Shown one piece after another: positions 42,498 through 50,312 of a stretch of 64,000 bases of DNA. Both the position numbers and the translations under genes were made by a program. Origin of the DNA: Paludibacteraceae bacterium (GTDB lineage Bacteria; Bacteroidota; Bacteroidia; Bacteroidales; Paludibacteraceae). The stretch is taken from NCBI GenBank assembly GCA_024405895.1, contig JAKSNW010000002.1:62001-126000 (forward strand), given 5' to 3'. The notes under the pieces were generated by a model. It did no database searches. It was not told where the DNA came from and worked only from the letters and a program-made list of their open reading frames with translations. The first letter of the stretch is position 1. Every line of letters starts with the position of its first letter.

Positions 42498-43619
42498 TCA
42501 CTGCATATTCTTACAGAAAAAGTCGGCAAGTCTGTCCCAAGGAATGAGGTTCTTGGACACGCCCTTGCCCTCTGGCTCGGTGAAACCGCCGTCGTAGAGG
42601 TCGGTGTGGGAAGCGCCCGGAATGATGAGCAGTTCCTTGTTCTCCGGCACAGGATTAGGCTTGCGAACAGTCTCGTATCCCTCTGCCTTGCCCTCAGTCA
42701 TGTATTTGTAGGCGCACTCGCCGAAATAGCGTGAGTGGGCTTTCTCGCCGTGCATGATGAGTACGGCAGAGCGAATCTCATTGATATAATAGAGGAATCG
42801 GGTGTTGGCGAATGCCTGGCAGCCGAAGGTGTGCCAGCCGTCGTTGGAGTTGCCGGAGCGGGCGTGGTAGCCACGGGCGGTCTTGTAGTAGTCATAATAG
42901 TCCTTCACAAACAGAGGGGCATCCTCCGGCAGAGGGTCTACCACACCACCGCCTTGGGTCGTGTGTCCGCTCTTGGCTGCCTTGGTGCGCTCTTCTGCCA
43001 TGGCCTTACGGGCAGCAAAACGGGCTTCCTCGTTGTCGTCGGCATCGAAGTAGCCGTTGCCGTTCACACGGGTCATATCGTACATCGTGCTTGCCACCGT
43101 GGCTTTGATGCGGGGGTCAATGGCAGCCGCATTGAGGGCGATACCGCCCCAACCACAGATGCCTATGATGCCTATCTTCTCGGCGTCTACATCGTTGCGA
43201 AGGGTGAGGAAGTCGACGGCAGCCATGAAATCCTCGGTATTGATGTCGGGCGAAGCGGTTCGGCGTGGTTCTCCCGCACTCTCGCCGGTAAACGAAGGGT
43301 CGAAGGCAAGTGTCACGAAGCCTCTCTCTGCCATCTTCATGGCGTAGAGGCCGCTGGATTGTTCCTTGGAGGCGCCGAAGGGACCGCATACGGCAAGTGC
43401 TATGTGTTGGCTCACGGTGTCGTTTTTGGGCATATAGAGGTCGCCCACCAGTTCGATGCCGTACTGATTACGGAACGTGACCTTCTGGTGGCTGACGTTT
43501 TCACTAAGTGGGAACACCTTGTCCCATTCTTCTGCTTTCTGCATGTTGTCTGTGTTGTCTTTGTGGCAGGCGGTAAGTAGCATTACTGCCATTGCCAAGA
43601 TTGATAATACTTTGTTCAT
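42498..43619 (-). CDS. Exported alpha/beta hydrolase lipoprotein
   Basis: A 373-residue alpha/beta hydrolase with a lipoprotein signal peptide (L-L-T-A-C, Cys18). The nucleophile elbow reads I-G-I-C-G-W-G-G-I-A-L-N-A-A (about 150-165). By position the nucleophile is Cys rather than Ser, as in dienelactone hydrolases, and a Trp replaces the usual Gly. Later V-L-I-M-H-G-E-K-A-H-S and G-A-S-H-T-D-L-Y-D fit the acid and His of the triad. It is the first gene of the cassette, with a promoter box just upstream. Confidence 0.85.
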   Translation of the reverse strand: MNKVLSILAMAVMLLTACHKDNTDNMQKAEEWDKVFPLSENVSHQKVTFRNQYGIELVGDLYMPKNDTVSQHIALAVCGPFGASKEQSSGLYAMKMAERGFVTLAFDPSFTGESAGEPRRTASPDINTEDFMAAVDFLTLRNDVDAEKIGIIGICGWGGIALNAAAIDPRIKATVASTMYDMTRVNGNGYFDADDNEEARFAARKAMAEERTKAAKSGHTTQGGGVVDPLPEDAPLFVKDYYDYYKTARGYHARSGNSNDGWHTFGCQAFANTRFLYYINEIRSAVLIMHGEKAHSRYFGECAYKYMTEGKAEGYETVRKPNPVPENKELLIIPGASHTDLYDGGFTEPEGKGVSKNLIPWDRLADFFCKNMQ

Positions 43620-43641
43620 TCAGTTATGATAAATCACGGTG

Positions 43642-43649
43642 CAAAAGTA
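43642..43649 (-). promoter_or_regulatory. Promoter -7 box (TACTTTTG) of the hydrolase-ABM-CMD-araC cassette
   Basis: Reads TACTTTTGCACC on the minus strand, 23 bases before the hydrolase ATG. Confidence 0.65.
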
Positions 43650-43724
43650 TCACGAATCTACGAAATTTGTTGTACCTGATTTTCGGTAATGATGACCAAT
43701 GTTACATATGAATGTGGGGAGAGA

Positions 43725-43755
43725 GCAACAAAGGCAACCCATTGTAGGATTGCCT
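43725..43755 (-). terminator. Terminator after rnr
   Basis: AGGCAATCC / GGGTTGCCT stem on the minus strand followed by TTGTTGC, 26 bases past the rnr stop. Confidence 0.7.
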
Positions 43756-43780
43756 CTGTCTTTATCAGGTATTATTCTGT

Positions 43781-45949
43781 TTACTCTTTCACCAAAGCGA
43801 AGTCGAGTTGCTTGCGGGCGAGGTCGGCACGTGCCACCTTCACCTTCAGAGGGTCGCCCAACTGGTAGGAGCGGTGGTGGTGACGGCCTGTGATGCAGTA
43901 GGTTTTCTCGTCGAATACGTAGTAGTCGTCGTCGAGGTCGCGGATAGGAATCATGCCTTCGCACTTGTTCTCGTTCAACTCAACGTAGATGCCCCATTCG
44001 GTGACACCGGAGATGACGCCATCGAACACCATGCCGAGGCGATCGCTCATGTATTCCACCTGCTTGTATTTGATGCTTGCACGTTCGGCATTGGCAGCCA
44101 GTTGCTCCATTTTGGAGGAGTGGTCGCACCAGTCTTCCCATTGAATAGGGTTGACGCTCTTGCCGCCGTCGAGATAGGTGGTCAGCAGGCGGTGTACCAT
44201 CATGTCTGGGAATCGGCGGATTGGTGAGGTGAAGTGGGTGTAGTAGTCGAATGCCAAGCCGTAGTGGCCGATATTCGTGGTGGTATAGATGGCTTTTGCC
44301 ATGGAGCGGACGGCGAGGGTCTCGATGAGATTCTGCTCTTTCTTGCCTTCAGCCACGTCGAGCAGATGGTTGAGGGCGGCAGACACCTCGTAGTTCTTAC
44401 CCGTGGTCTTCAGACGATAGCCGAACTTCTTGATGAACTCTGCGAAGTTGTTGAGTTTGTCTGGGTTGGGCACGTCGTGAACACGATAGACGAAGGTGCG
44501 TTCCTTGCCGTCGATCTTCTTCTTGCCGATGTGCATAGCCACTGTCTTGTTGGCCAAGAGCATGAACTCCTCGATGAGTTTGTTGGCTTCCTTCGACTCC
44601 TTGAAGTAGACGCTGAGCGGCTTGCCCTTCTCGTCGATTTCGAAACGCACCTCGGTGCGCTCAAAGGCGATAGAGCCCTTGGCGAAGCGTTGGGTGCGGA
44701 GAATCTGTGCCAACTCGTTGAGTTTGAGAATCTCTTCTGCGTATTCGCCTTGACCCTTCTCGATGATTTCCTGTGCCTCTTCGTAGGTGAAGCGGCGGTT
44801 GGAGCGGGTCACGGTGCGGGCTATCTTGTAGCCGAGGATATCGGCTTTGTTGTTCATGCGGAAGATGCATGAGTAGGTGAGTTTGTCCTCGTCTTGGCGG
44901 AGTGAGCAGAGCTCGTTGCAGAGGCGCTCCGGAAGCATCGGAATGGTGCGGTCTACGAGGTAGACGGAGGTAGCACGTTTGATGGCCTCCTCGTCGATGA
45001 TGCTGCCTGGGGTGACGTAGTAGGTGACGTCGGCGATGTGAACGCCCACTTCCCACTCGTTGTCGCCTACCTGGCGGATGGAGAGGGCATCGTCGAAGTC
45101 TTTGGCATCGCGAGGGTCGATAGTGAAGGTCACCACATCGCGCATATCGATACGGCGGTCAATCTCCTCCTGAGGAATCTCGGCAGGGATGCGGTTGGCT
45201 GCCTCTTCTACGGCTTTAGGGTAGGAGTATGGGAGACCGAACTCGGCGAGGATGGCGTGCATCTCGGTGTTGTTGTCGCCGGTGTCTCCAAGCACGTCAA
45301 CGACTTCGCCAATAGGGTTGCGGTCGTCTTTGTCCCATTCAGTGATGCGAACGATACATTTCTGTCCGTTTTTGCCTCCTTTGGTCTTGTCGAGAGGAAC
45401 GAAGATATCGTGTTGCAGTTGTTTCTTGTCAACGACCACGAAGGCGAAGTTATGCTTGATTTCGAGTGTGCCTACGAATTCGGTCTTGGCGCGTTGGAGA
45501 ATCTCCACAACCTCGCCTTCTTGCTCATGGCCTTTGCGGCGTGGGGTGAGGAGCACTTTCACGATGTCGCCGTTCATGGCGCGGTTCATGGCACGCTCTG
45601 GGATGAGCACACGGTCGGCACCGTCGTCAGGCACGAGATAGTTCTTGCGGTCGGCAGATTGTTTGTCGATTTTGCCTGTCACATAGGCAAGACGCATGTT
45701 GATGCGGTAGACACCGAAGTCGGGCTCGCTGACGATGCCATGCATTTCCAGTTCGAACATAGCTTCGGCAACAGCCTCTTTCTGGCGGCCGTTCTTCATT
45801 TGCAGAGCATGGGATATCTGCTTGTAGTTGAATGATTTGTTTGGCTCTGAACTCAGCAGGTTGACGATGCTGGTCATCAGTTGCTGTCTGTCCACGCGGT
45901 CGCTACGGCGCGATGAGCCACGGTTTGATGATGATGTTTTCTTTCTCAT
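43781..45949 (-). CDS. rnr: Ribonuclease R
   Basis: A 722-residue 3'-5' exoribonuclease that degrades structured RNA. Order of domains: an N-terminal winged-helix region (about 20-80), two cold-shock/OB domains (about 85-250), the RNB catalytic domain (about 255-595, with D-P-R-D-A-K-D-F-D-D-A-L-S metal ligands near 280 and H-F-T-S-P-I-R-R-F-P-D), and an S1 domain (about 635-715). The final tail is short, without the long basic extension of the E. coli enzyme. It is a single-gene unit with its own promoter. Confidence 0.96.
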   Translation of the reverse strand: MRKKTSSSNRGSSRRSDRVDRQQLMTSIVNLLSSEPNKSFNYKQISHALQMKNGRQKEAVAEAMFELEMHGIVSEPDFGVYRINMRLAYVTGKIDKQSADRKNYLVPDDGADRVLIPERAMNRAMNGDIVKVLLTPRRKGHEQEGEVVEILQRAKTEFVGTLEIKHNFAFVVVDKKQLQHDIFVPLDKTKGGKNGQKCIVRITEWDKDDRNPIGEVVDVLGDTGDNNTEMHAILAEFGLPYSYPKAVEEAANRIPAEIPQEEIDRRIDMRDVVTFTIDPRDAKDFDDALSIRQVGDNEWEVGVHIADVTYYVTPGSIIDEEAIKRATSVYLVDRTIPMLPERLCNELCSLRQDEDKLTYSCIFRMNNKADILGYKIARTVTRSNRRFTYEEAQEIIEKGQGEYAEEILKLNELAQILRTQRFAKGSIAFERTEVRFEIDEKGKPLSVYFKESKEANKLIEEFMLLANKTVAMHIGKKKIDGKERTFVYRVHDVPNPDKLNNFAEFIKKFGYRLKTTGKNYEVSAALNHLLDVAEGKKEQNLIETLAVRSMAKAIYTTTNIGHYGLAFDYYTHFTSPIRRFPDMMVHRLLTTYLDGGKSVNPIQWEDWCDHSSKMEQLAANAERASIKYKQVEYMSDRLGMVFDGVISGVTEWGIYVELNENKCEGMIPIRDLDDDYYVFDEKTYCITGRHHHRSYQLGDPLKVKVARADLARKQLDFALVKE

Positions 45950-45973
45950 TGTCTTATGTTTTCAAAGTCGCTC

Positions 45974-45981
45974 CAAAGTTA
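45974..45981 (-). promoter_or_regulatory. Promoter -7 box (TAACTTTG) for rnr
   Basis: Reads TAACTTTGGAGC on the minus strand, 25 bases before the rnr ATG. Confidence 0.65.
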
Positions 45982-45989
45982 CTCTTTTT

Positions 45990-46457
45990 TCTTCTCACGG
46001 CTCACTTTTTGCCGAAATTTTTGCGACGGTTGATTACGATACTTACATTTTTCGTGCCAATATGTCCTTTTCTTATTGGCATAATTCACTTTGCGGCGAG
46101 AAAAAAATGTGTGCATAACAGCATTCAAAAATGCAGTCTTACACTTTCAAACCGTCAGTTACAAGCATCAATTTCCGCAAAATGAATGTTCACTCCACTG
46201 TTGACACGTTAGAATAGGGTTAAAAACAGGCTTTGCTATTGAACGGTTCTTGCCATTTCCGGCAAGGAAACAATTGCTGATTATCGATTAAGGTTCGGGT
46301 TCAAGTCATTCGTTTGGCACGATTGCTTGAGTAGTTCGATGTTCTGAAAATTCTTTGCCAACTACCCTCTCCCCCTCTGCCTTATCGTCTAAAACCCCTT
46401 CATTGCTCCCTGTTTTTCTACAGAGAAATCCTATTTAACCCCTACCACTCTCAACAG
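45990..46457. other. Gene-free stretch upstream of rnr
   Basis: About 470 bases with stops in all frames. One small hairpin is seen (CTTGCC ATTTCC GGCAAG near 46249-46266). No RNA gene is recognised. It grades into the relic and hairpin at 46458-46869. Confidence 0.45.
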
Positions 46458-46787
46458 TTACGCCTTCCCAACACTCAAATTAACGAAGAGATTGCTCTTC
46501 TGACCGCAGAGTTTGGGGTGTTTGGTACCATCCTCTCGGTTTTTTAACGTTTCGCAAAACAGCAGAAACTGCAGGAAAATCATCGGCAAGAGGGGTTCTC
46601 GCATCGATTGAGAGGTGTGTGAGAGCACCAATTTCACGAAATTTGTGCTGTTTGTAGGCTTCGGCATCTTAGGTGCTTGGTAGGAAAAAATATCGTAAGT
46701 CATTGTATCTAAAATTTTTAGGTTATTTAGCAGTGGGGTGTCACTATCAATATCAGTTATATCAGTTATTTTTTGAGGGGTATCCAT
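46458..46787 (-). pseudogene. Possible remnant of a mobile-element (DUF3987/VirE-like) gene
   Basis: A 109-codon frame beginning M-D-T-P-Q-K-I-T-D-I-T-D-I-D-S-D-T-P-L and containing F-V-K-L-V-L-S-H-T-S-Q-S-M-R-E-P-L-L-P-M. From memory this resembles the stretch ahead of the P-loop in large DUF3987/VirE-type proteins carried by Bacteroidales mobile elements; the P-loop and the rest are absent. The first codons contain a 9-base tandem repeat (TAACTGATA). It lies next to a long AT-rich hairpin. A small real gene cannot be excluded, but a truncated relic fits better. Confidence 0.35.
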
Positions 46788-46791
46788 CTCG

Positions 46792-46869
46792 CTTCCCTTC
46801 TCTTTTTATATATATAATATATTAATATATAATTAGTTATATAGTATATATAAGAGAGAAGAGAAGTGA
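46792..46869. repeat. Long AT-rich inverted repeat
   Basis: Left arm (46792-46818, CTTCCCTTCTCT then TTTTATATATA) and right arm (46841-46869, TATATATAAGAGAGAAGAGAAG) are imperfect reverse complements, with about 22 bases of pure A/T between. The structure could be a cruciform, a relic end of an element or a regulatory hairpin of the adjacent remnant gene. The following 170 bases to 47036 hold nothing recognisable. Confidence 0.5.
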
Positions 46870-47036
46870 AGGGTACCTTTTTTTTAATTGATATTTGATA
46901 GGTGATAGTTAAAATGATTTTAACATTAGAGACTGAGCATTTTGACTACATGGCTAATCTCGTTGATCACTCCGAGGCAGTATTCGGTAAAACCGCTTTG
47001 TTCTTCTAAGCAACCCAGGCTGCGGTTGAAACCATA

Positions 47037-47071
47037 CAAAAAAAGAGACGCTCCCGCAAGGAAACGTCTCT
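47037..47071 (-). terminator. Terminator after the barrel protein gene
   Basis: AGAGACGTTTCC / GGGAGCGTCTCT stem with loop TTGC on the minus strand, followed by TTTTTTT, 27 bases past the stop. Confidence 0.85.
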
Positions 47072-47097
47072 GTATGCTGTTTAAAGCGCCTGAGAGC

Positions 47098-47748
47098 TTA
47101 GAACGCTACGCCGAGGTTGAATGAGAAGCCGTGAACGCGAGTTGCCTCGAGGTTCTGACGGGTGAGGGTGTAGCTGCCCAACCATGGCGACTCTTTGAGG
47201 GTATGCATGGTCCAGTTGAACGACATCTTGAAGTCGCCAGATTTCATACCGAAACCAGCCTGGGTGAACAAGCCTTTGTCCATCTGGTAGGCTTTGTCGG
47301 AGAACATGGCGGTATCGCGCTCGTAGTTGTAGGAGGCGATGTGGAACATGTTACCTACTTTGCCTTCTACGAAGATCTGTACTTTGGAGTTGTTGCCTGC
47401 CATCATCAATGGGAACAACATGATGTCGCCATAGACAGGAATACCGCCTGTGACGTAGGAGAACTTATGTCCGCGTTCGTCTTTGGCTGCGGTGAAATCC
47501 TTCATCAAGCCGTCAACGCCGACACCGGCACCAACAAACAGACCGAAGTCCATCAACACACCGTGAGTGGTATAGAGACCGCCACCGAAGTGGGTGTTGT
47601 TGTCGTTCAGTTTTGGGTTCTTGGTGATGAAAGTGTTCATACCCAACTCTACGGTACCCATATATTTAACTTGGGCCTTAGAGTGTTGGAAAGGCATGGC
47701 GAGCAAAATAGTGCAGAGCACAATGCTCAAAAAAAGTCTTTTATTCAT
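47098..47748 (-). CDS. Putative outer-membrane beta-barrel protein
   Basis: A 216-residue protein with a signal peptide (M-N-K-R-L-F-L-S-I to S-K-A|Q). The mature part is rich in Gly and aromatic residues in alternating patterns (V-E-L-G-M-N-T-F, F-G-L-F-V-G-A-G-V-G-V) and ends F-N-L-G-V-A-F with a terminal Phe. This fits a small outer-membrane barrel. No specific family is recognised. It is a single gene with a promoter box 28 bases upstream and a clear terminator. Confidence 0.78.
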   Translation of the reverse strand: MNKRLFLSIVLCTILLAMPFQHSKAQVKYMGTVELGMNTFITKNPKLNDNNTHFGGGLYTTHGVLMDFGLFVGAGVGVDGLMKDFTAAKDERGHKFSYVTGGIPVYGDIMLFPLMMAGNNSKVQIFVEGKVGNMFHIASYNYERDTAMFSDKAYQMDKGLFTQAGFGMKSGDFKMSFNWTMHTLKESPWLGSYTLTRQNLEATRVHGFSFNLGVAF

Positions 47749-47775
47749 AACAGTATAGTTTTAGAATTTCCGCTG

Positions 47776-47783
47776 CAAAAGTA
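47776..47783 (-). promoter_or_regulatory. Promoter -7 box (TACTTTTG) for the barrel protein
   Basis: Reads TACTTTTGCAGC on the minus strand, 28 bases before the ATG at 47748. Confidence 0.65.
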
Positions 47784-47824
47784 CTCATAATATTTTAATT
47801 CGCAAAGAACAGCATGCTTTAATC

Positions 47825-47854
47825 AAAAAAGAGCCCCACCCTGTCGGATGAGGC
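47825..47854 (-). terminator. Terminator after the A1S_2505-family gene
   Basis: GCCTCATCC / GGGTGGGGC stem with loop GACA (two G-U pairs) followed by TCTTTTTT on the minus strand. Confidence 0.8.
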
Positions 47855-47901
47855 ATATACTGCTGTTTTCGCTGTGACAAGTGATTCGAGGGAACGAGGG
47901 G

Positions 47902-48297
47902 TCATTCAGGCAACAGAACTTGCCAGAAGTCGGCAGGAAGTGCCACGTTCTCCATCTCAACGCATCCCTTGAACAGTGGGGCTATCTCGCTGACATCATA
48001 GCCTGCAATGCCGCAGCCGATGCGGGTGACAAGGAAACGCATCTCGGGATGTTGGCGGGCGAATGCTTCGAAGTCGGCAATGTCTTTCTTCAGGGGTTCA
48101 AGGCCGCTCATGGAGTCGATGCCGTAGCTTTTCCCCTGCAGCCCGTGTCCTTGGCCCCAGATGGCTCCGAAGCTCTTATAAGCCGTGCGTGCGGCTCCTC
48201 CGCCGTGTCTGCCGCTGGCGTTGCTGCCAAAGACGAAGATTTCGTTCTCGGCAAGTGTCTTGATGCGATTGGAAGTGATTCGTGTCTTGTTGTCCAT
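47902..48297 (-). CDS. A1S_2505-family (phage-associated) protein
   Basis: A 131-residue protein with the family's signature E-N-E-I-F-V-F-G-S-N-A-S-G-R-H-G-G-G-A-A near residues 17-36, then T-R-I-G-C-G-I-A-G-Y (about 92-101). The G-S-N and Gly-rich loop resemble nucleotide- or ADP-ribose-binding loops of macro-like folds, but that is inference. The family was named from phage-associated genes and has no known activity that I can cite. It is the second gene of a unit with the HAD hydrolase (gap 24 bases). Confidence 0.75.
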   Translation of the reverse strand: MDNKTRITSNRIKTLAENEIFVFGSNASGRHGGGAARTAYKSFGAIWGQGHGLQGKSYGIDSMSGLEPLKKDIADFEAFARQHPEMRFLVTRIGCGIAGYDVSEIAPLFKGCVEMENVALPADFWQVLLPE

Positions 48298-48321
48298 TTC
48301 GGGTGTGATGTGTTAGGGTGT

Positions 48322-49134
48322 CTATTCTTCTACGACCTCGTGGTCGGCTTTGATTTTGTTGAGTATCTTGACTACTTTCTGGTGGATGGCAGAACCCTCG
48401 CTGTAGTCGGCAAGGCAAGCGAAGTTGACACGGTTCTCGGCAATGAGTTTCTCGGCTTTCGGACGGTTCTCCTCATCGCGATAAACCGCTATAGAGTGGC
48501 CTCCAGAGAGCTTTACGAGCTTCATGCACGGAATGTCTGTCTCGCCGTCGCCGAAGTAAATCATGCGTGAGAAAGGCACTGGACGCTGGTCTTCCTGAAC
48601 GAACTGATTGACACGGTGGTTGTCGCTCACTTCGCGGATTCCTTTGTTTATTTTGAAGATGAACTGTGTCTTGGTGGTGTAGTCCACCGCTACGGCTGGC
48701 CAGAAGGCAACGCCGTCAACGTTGTAGAGGAACGAGCAGGCGTAGATGGCCTCAAACTCCTTGGCTATGGCAGTGCCCTCTATCATCTCCTTCAGTCCGG
48801 AGGAGTTGATGTAGTGATGCAGCTCCAGTCCGATGCTACGGCCGTAGTCGTTGATGAGTTGGAACCACTCGCGGACACCGGGGAAGAGTTCCACCATTGA
48901 GCCGAAGCGATTGAACGACTCACGACGCAACGAGATGTCGTTGGCCTGTGCCGTCTTTATCATCTGATACATATAGCAAAGCACACTGCTGGCATCGTTG
49001 TCCTGTGACAGACGGTTGGAAGCGGTCCAGAACTCATCGATGTCCTTGCCGATGGCTTGGATGAAACCAAACTCTTGCATGTTCTTGGGCGACAGTGTGC
49101 CGTCGAAGTCGTATATTAAAGCTACCTGAAGCAT
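48322..49134 (-). CDS. HAD-family phosphatase
   Basis: A 270-residue HAD hydrolase with the nucleophile motif D-F-D-G-T-L-S-P (9-16), a helical cap (about 25-100), the second motif Thr/Ser region near H-H-Y-I-N-S-S-G (about 107), and Y-F-G-D-G-E-T-D-I-P (about 204-213) as the metal-binding loop. It resembles phosphoserine-phosphatase-like members, but the substrate is unknown. It heads a two-gene unit with the A1S_2505-family protein. Confidence 0.87.
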   Translation of the reverse strand: MLQVALIYDFDGTLSPKNMQEFGFIQAIGKDIDEFWTASNRLSQDNDASSVLCYMYQMIKTAQANDISLRRESFNRFGSMVELFPGVREWFQLINDYGRSIGLELHHYINSSGLKEMIEGTAIAKEFEAIYACSFLYNVDGVAFWPAVAVDYTTKTQFIFKINKGIREVSDNHRVNQFVQEDQRPVPFSRMIYFGDGETDIPCMKLVKLSGGHSIAVYRDEENRPKAEKLIAENRVNFACLADYSEGSAIHQKVVKILNKIKADHEVVEE

Positions 49135-49177
49135 AGGCTCGTTCTCTTGGGGTGTTTGTTCTTATGAATTGAAAGTG

Positions 49178-49185
49178 CAAATATA
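49178..49185 (-). promoter_or_regulatory. Promoter -7 box (TATATTTG) for the HAD gene
   Basis: Reads TATATTTGCAC on the minus strand, 44 bases before the ATG at 49134. Confidence 0.6.
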
Positions 49186-49295
49186 CAGATTTTCCTCCTT
49201 TGCATCGCCTTCTGACGGGGCAAAGTTTTTCTACTGAAAACGCCATTGCTCTACCCGAGGAATGGGATATAAGGCAACGGCGTTGGTTTTGTGGG

Positions 49296-49688
49296 TTAGC
49301 AGGCATGCCGGTGGCGGTTGATGCTCTCCATGCAGCGGCTGGTGTTTCTCTGCTCCTGATAGGCACAGAAGAGGTCGTGTGAGCGTCCGTAGCTGTGGTG
49401 GTTGGCTTGAGCCACACGTTTCTCCACGATACGGCGAACAATGCGTTGCTGAACCTTTGCCGACTTCGACATGTACGAGTCGCTCAAGGAGAAGAAAATG
49501 CCGTCGAGCACCTCTTCCTTGATCTCGTTGGTCGTTGCGTAGAAATTCTCCTTGGCAGCGGCGTATTTGTACTTAGGCAATTGCTCCATAAACTCCCATT
49601 TCTTGTTGAGTTGCTTGGCAATGCGCTTTGCCTTGGCACGGGAAGTCTCTGGTGGAGTGAGTGGTTTGAGTTTCTTGTTTCTTGACAT
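49296..49688 (-). CDS. Small basic protein of unknown function
   Basis: A 130-residue protein rich in Lys and Arg, with no signal peptide or membrane segment. It has a basic start (M-S-R-N-K-K-L-K-P-L-T-P-P), a middle with K-Y-K-Y-A-A-A-K-E-N-F, and a Gln/Arg-rich end (I-V-R-R-I-V-E-K-R-V then S-Y-G-R-S-H-D-L). The charge suggests nucleic-acid binding, but I recognise no family. It is divergent from queD and appears to be a single gene. Confidence 0.65.
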   Translation of the reverse strand: MSRNKKLKPLTPPETSRAKAKRIAKQLNKKWEFMEQLPKYKYAAAKENFYATTNEIKEEVLDGIFFSLSDSYMSKSAKVQQRIVRRIVEKRVAQANHHSYGRSHDLFCAYQEQRNTSRCMESINRHRHAC

Positions 49689-49897
49689 AATTATAAGTGT
49701 TTAGAGGGTTAAACTTCGTGTTAGTGACGGTGGTACTTTACTGCAATCGCTGTGCCAACTGTGGCGTTTGCTCGGCTTTTTCCTGTAAAAAATGGTATCA
49801 AAGCAATGAAAAATGGGCATTTTTCACCGATTTGTGGCTCTATTTTTGCTTCGCAAGATAGGCTGCACCTCGGCAATGCAAAATAAACTGCGTTTCT

Positions 49898-49929
49898 TTT
49901 GGTATTGCGCTCGGTTTGCACTATCTTTG
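49898..49929 (+). promoter_or_regulatory. Promoter of queD-queE
   Basis: TTTG at 49898-49901, 20 bases, then TATCTTTG at 49922-49929, followed by CACC; the queD ATG is 48 bases on. The 288-base gap to the divergent gene holds nothing else seen. Confidence 0.75.
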
Positions 49930-49976
49930 CACCCCAAAATACAGGTAGAAGCAACCCTGTTCAAAAAACTTTGACA

Positions 49977-50312
49977 ATGTACTATATCAAGAAACAACTT
50001 GAGGTGTCGGGCTGTCATCAGCTACACCTGTCTTATTCCAGCAAGTGCACTAATCTGCACGGTCATAACTGGATTATCACAGTCTTTTGTAAGTCGCGTG
50101 AACTCAATGCCGATGGCATGGTGGTGGATTTCACTGCCATCAAGGAGAAGATTCACGGCTATCTCGATCACGGCAATTTCAACGAATTGCTCCCCTTCAA
50201 CCCTACGGCTGAGAATATAGCCAAGTGGGTGTGCGACCAAGTGCCATGCTGCTATCGCGTGGAGGTGCAGGAGAGTGCCGGCAATGTGGCTATCTACGAA
50301 GTGGACGAGTGA
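49977..50312 (+). CDS. queD: 6-carboxytetrahydropterin synthase QueD
   Basis: QueD turns dihydroneopterin triphosphate into 6-carboxytetrahydropterin, the second step to preQ0. The compact 111-residue protein has zinc ligands His14 and H-G-H (28-30) and the catalytic Cys24 in K-C-T-N-L-H-G-H. D-F-T-A-I-K and L-D-H-G-N-F-N-E follow. The start at 49977 lies just after the promoter. Its stop overlaps the queE start by one base (TGATG). Confidence 0.94.
   Translation: MYYIKKQLEVSGCHQLHLSYSSKCTNLHGHNWIITVFCKSRELNADGMVVDFTAIKEKIHGYLDHGNFNELLPFNPTAENIAKWVCDQVPCCYRVEVQESAGNVAIYEVDE

Noticed and set aside
46942..47124. 60-codon plus-strand frame
   Set aside because: It contains the terminator hairpin of the barrel gene and overlaps its 3' end.
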